Source: Arion vulgaris (lineage: Eukaryota > Mollusca > Gastropoda > Stylommatophora > Arionidae). From it: a stretch of DNA of 64,000 nucleotides. Below the pieces are notes generated by a model. The model worked only from the letters and a program-made list of their open reading frames with translations, did not search any database and was not told the DNA's origin. The stretch is from positions 41,721,398-41,785,397 of the forward strand of contig CM036756.1 in assembly GCA_020796225.1 (NCBI GenBank). Reading direction: 5' to 3'. Of the stretch, positions 62,686 to 64,000 are shown one piece after another. The stretch's first letter is position 1. Each line of letters opens with the position of its first letter. A program made the translations under genes and the position numbers.

Positions 62686-62896
62686 CTGGATTGGGAAACA
62701 AAATGCATTAGCATAAAGTTAGCACCATTTTTACCATGAAACAACGTTTGCCATGCGTAGGGGCTTTGGAATAGATTGCCACAGTTTGCGACTTATGGGT
62801 CGTAATATGTTAAACATATTTATAATTGTTTAATTCTTTTTCATACATTTGTGTATGCTATCTGAATCTTGTTTACCATCTTTCAGATGCTCAGGA

Positions 62897-63562
62897 ATGA
62901 GGGAGCGCCACTTTGTTTCGCTAGAGACTGCCTATGGCTCTGTGACTTTATTCACATCTATACTTCACAACATATTTCTGCTGTACCATGTGGACATGTT
63001 TGTTTCGGTTTATAGAATAGACAAGTCATCTTTCTGGCTAGGGAGACAATCTTTTGATATGGAACTCTCTTAACGACCCTTTGTTTGGCTGGTTTAGTGA
63101 CAAGAAGTTTTTAAGTATGTCCAGTTTTAAGAAAAATAATTCAACAAATGTTGTGTGGACCAGACTAACAGCATTACATATCTATGGTCCACTATTTGCA
63201 TGTGCATTTGGTTCATTTTGGATAAATTGGACTTGGCCTGGACTTCAGTTTGCAGTTTGCTTGTGCCTTTATGATGGATTTTTGACCATGATTGACCTTC
63301 ATCATTCAGCTCTTCTAGCTGACCTGTCAGTGTCTGCTGATGTAAGGACAAGACTGAATTCCCAGTGTTCAATATTCAGTGCCATTGGATCTATATCTGT
63401 GTTTCTATCATATTTAGTCTGGAACAAATCAGATCTTTCAGCTTTCAGATTTTTCTGCTATGGATTAGCCATATTTTCATTTTTGGGGTATCTAACCATG
63501 GTAAAAATTCTGAAGACAGCTTACACGAAATACATCAAAGATTCCAATCCAGAAATTGAAAT
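62897..63562 (+). CDS. MFSD13A: TMEM180/MFSD13A-like membrane protein, first coding exon, frame-shifted
   Basis: The family is major-facilitator-type multi-pass membrane proteins of unclear substrate. After the acceptor ccatctttcag, ATG at 62897 opens AYGSVTLFTSILHNIFLLYH and VDMFVSVYRIDKSSFWLG. The frame then changes near 63044-63055 and continues as IWNSLNDPLFGWFSDKKFL, GLQFAVCLCLYDGFLTMIDL and HHSALLADLSVSADVRTRLN, all matching TMEM180. The break could be two one-base losses in a G run and a T run (which would restore the family spacing) or one extra base. The exon ends at at|gtaagt (63562), so the rest lies beyond the window. Hydrophobic segments fit about five membrane helices. An assembly error or a real lesion are both possible. 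Confidence 0.8.
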
Positions 63563-63779
63563 GTAAGTTCATGTAACGTTAAGTATATATTTATTTGGTG
63601 CTTCTTAATAAAAAAAAAATTATATAAATTTTTTTCTGGGGTAATGAATATGCCAATATGCTTGCAGGTATGGCTGCTGTAAAAAAGCGGATGAGCAAGG
63701 GATCAGATTGATATTTTGAATTTTCTAAGGGAGAGAGGAAGTGTAAAGGATTGAAGTAAATAGTGGTGAATCTACAACC

Positions 63780-63962
63780 CTGACCAGAATGCAAGAATAC
63801 CAAGTAAAATGTGGTGTAGCTAGACAAGAGCACTATACTGGTAGCCAAAGAAGAATAGTAAACCAACAAAGATCTGGTGTCATTAGTTGCCACATGCTGA
63901 GAGACATACTGAGGAAGTCATCAGAGTACTTATGGACTAATTGGTTCGATGTGCAGTGATGA
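63780..63962 (+). mobile_element. RNase H module end fragment
   Basis: Reads YQVKCGVARQEHYTGSQRRI, VNQQRSGVISCHMLRDIL and SSEYLWTNWFD, a degenerate copy of the EHLWTCPEC end. It lies in the intron after the TMEM180-like exon. Confidence 0.6.
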
Positions 63963-64000
63963 TGACCTGATGACTAAACAAATTATTTAATGCTTGAATA

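Noticed and set aside
1..64000. CRISPR array or bacterial operons
   Set aside because: Introns, SINEs, LINEs and animal genes show eukaryotic DNA; no spacer-repeat array was seen.

Overview
The window is animal (metazoan) nuclear DNA: AT-rich, with genes in short exons bounded by GT..AG introns and most of the remaining sequence made of nested retroelements. It carries an intact lanosterol synthase gene. Arthropods and nematodes lack sterol cyclases, so those groups are unlikely. Penelope-like and RTE retroelements, and SINEs with a conserved 'gtcgtaagaggcgacta' core, suggest an invertebrate. I cannot name the species.

Layout. 0-6 kb: the last three exons of an unrecognised + strand gene (3039-5245) among SINEs and a split minisatellite. 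6-10.9 kb: repeats, including a dimeric SINE and a ~650 bp foldback. 10.9-48.5 kb: one lanosterol synthase gene on the - strand, 17 coding exons and about 735 residues, with introns full of LINE and SINE insertions. Its terminal exon is duplicated in tandem. 48.5-50.6 kb: upstream flank. 50.66-53.98 kb: a near complete RTE-type LINE with target site duplications (TSDs). 54-62.7 kb: Penelope-like, LINE and hAT remnants and a 332 bp tandem duplication. 62.9-63.56 kb: first coding exon of a TMEM180/MFSD13A-like transporter on the + strand, with a frame shift.

Repeats. Two abundant (GAA)n-tailed SINE families (here A and B) share a 5' head module. The same kind of head occurs twice, in tandem, at the 5' end of the complete RTE LINE, inside its TSDs. 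It is also fused to an unrelated GC-richer body at 23784-24305. Three tRNA-derived SINE families (C, D, E), a short (GAA)n-tailed family (F), RNase H-bearing LINE tails, Penelope-like pieces and a hAT MITE make up most of the rest. Exact TSDs allow several nested insertions to be ordered in time.

Function. Lanosterol synthase closes 2,3-oxidosqualene to lanosterol in the sterol pathway at the ER membrane. TMEM180-like proteins are multi-pass membrane proteins of the major facilitator type. I see no functional link between the two genes.
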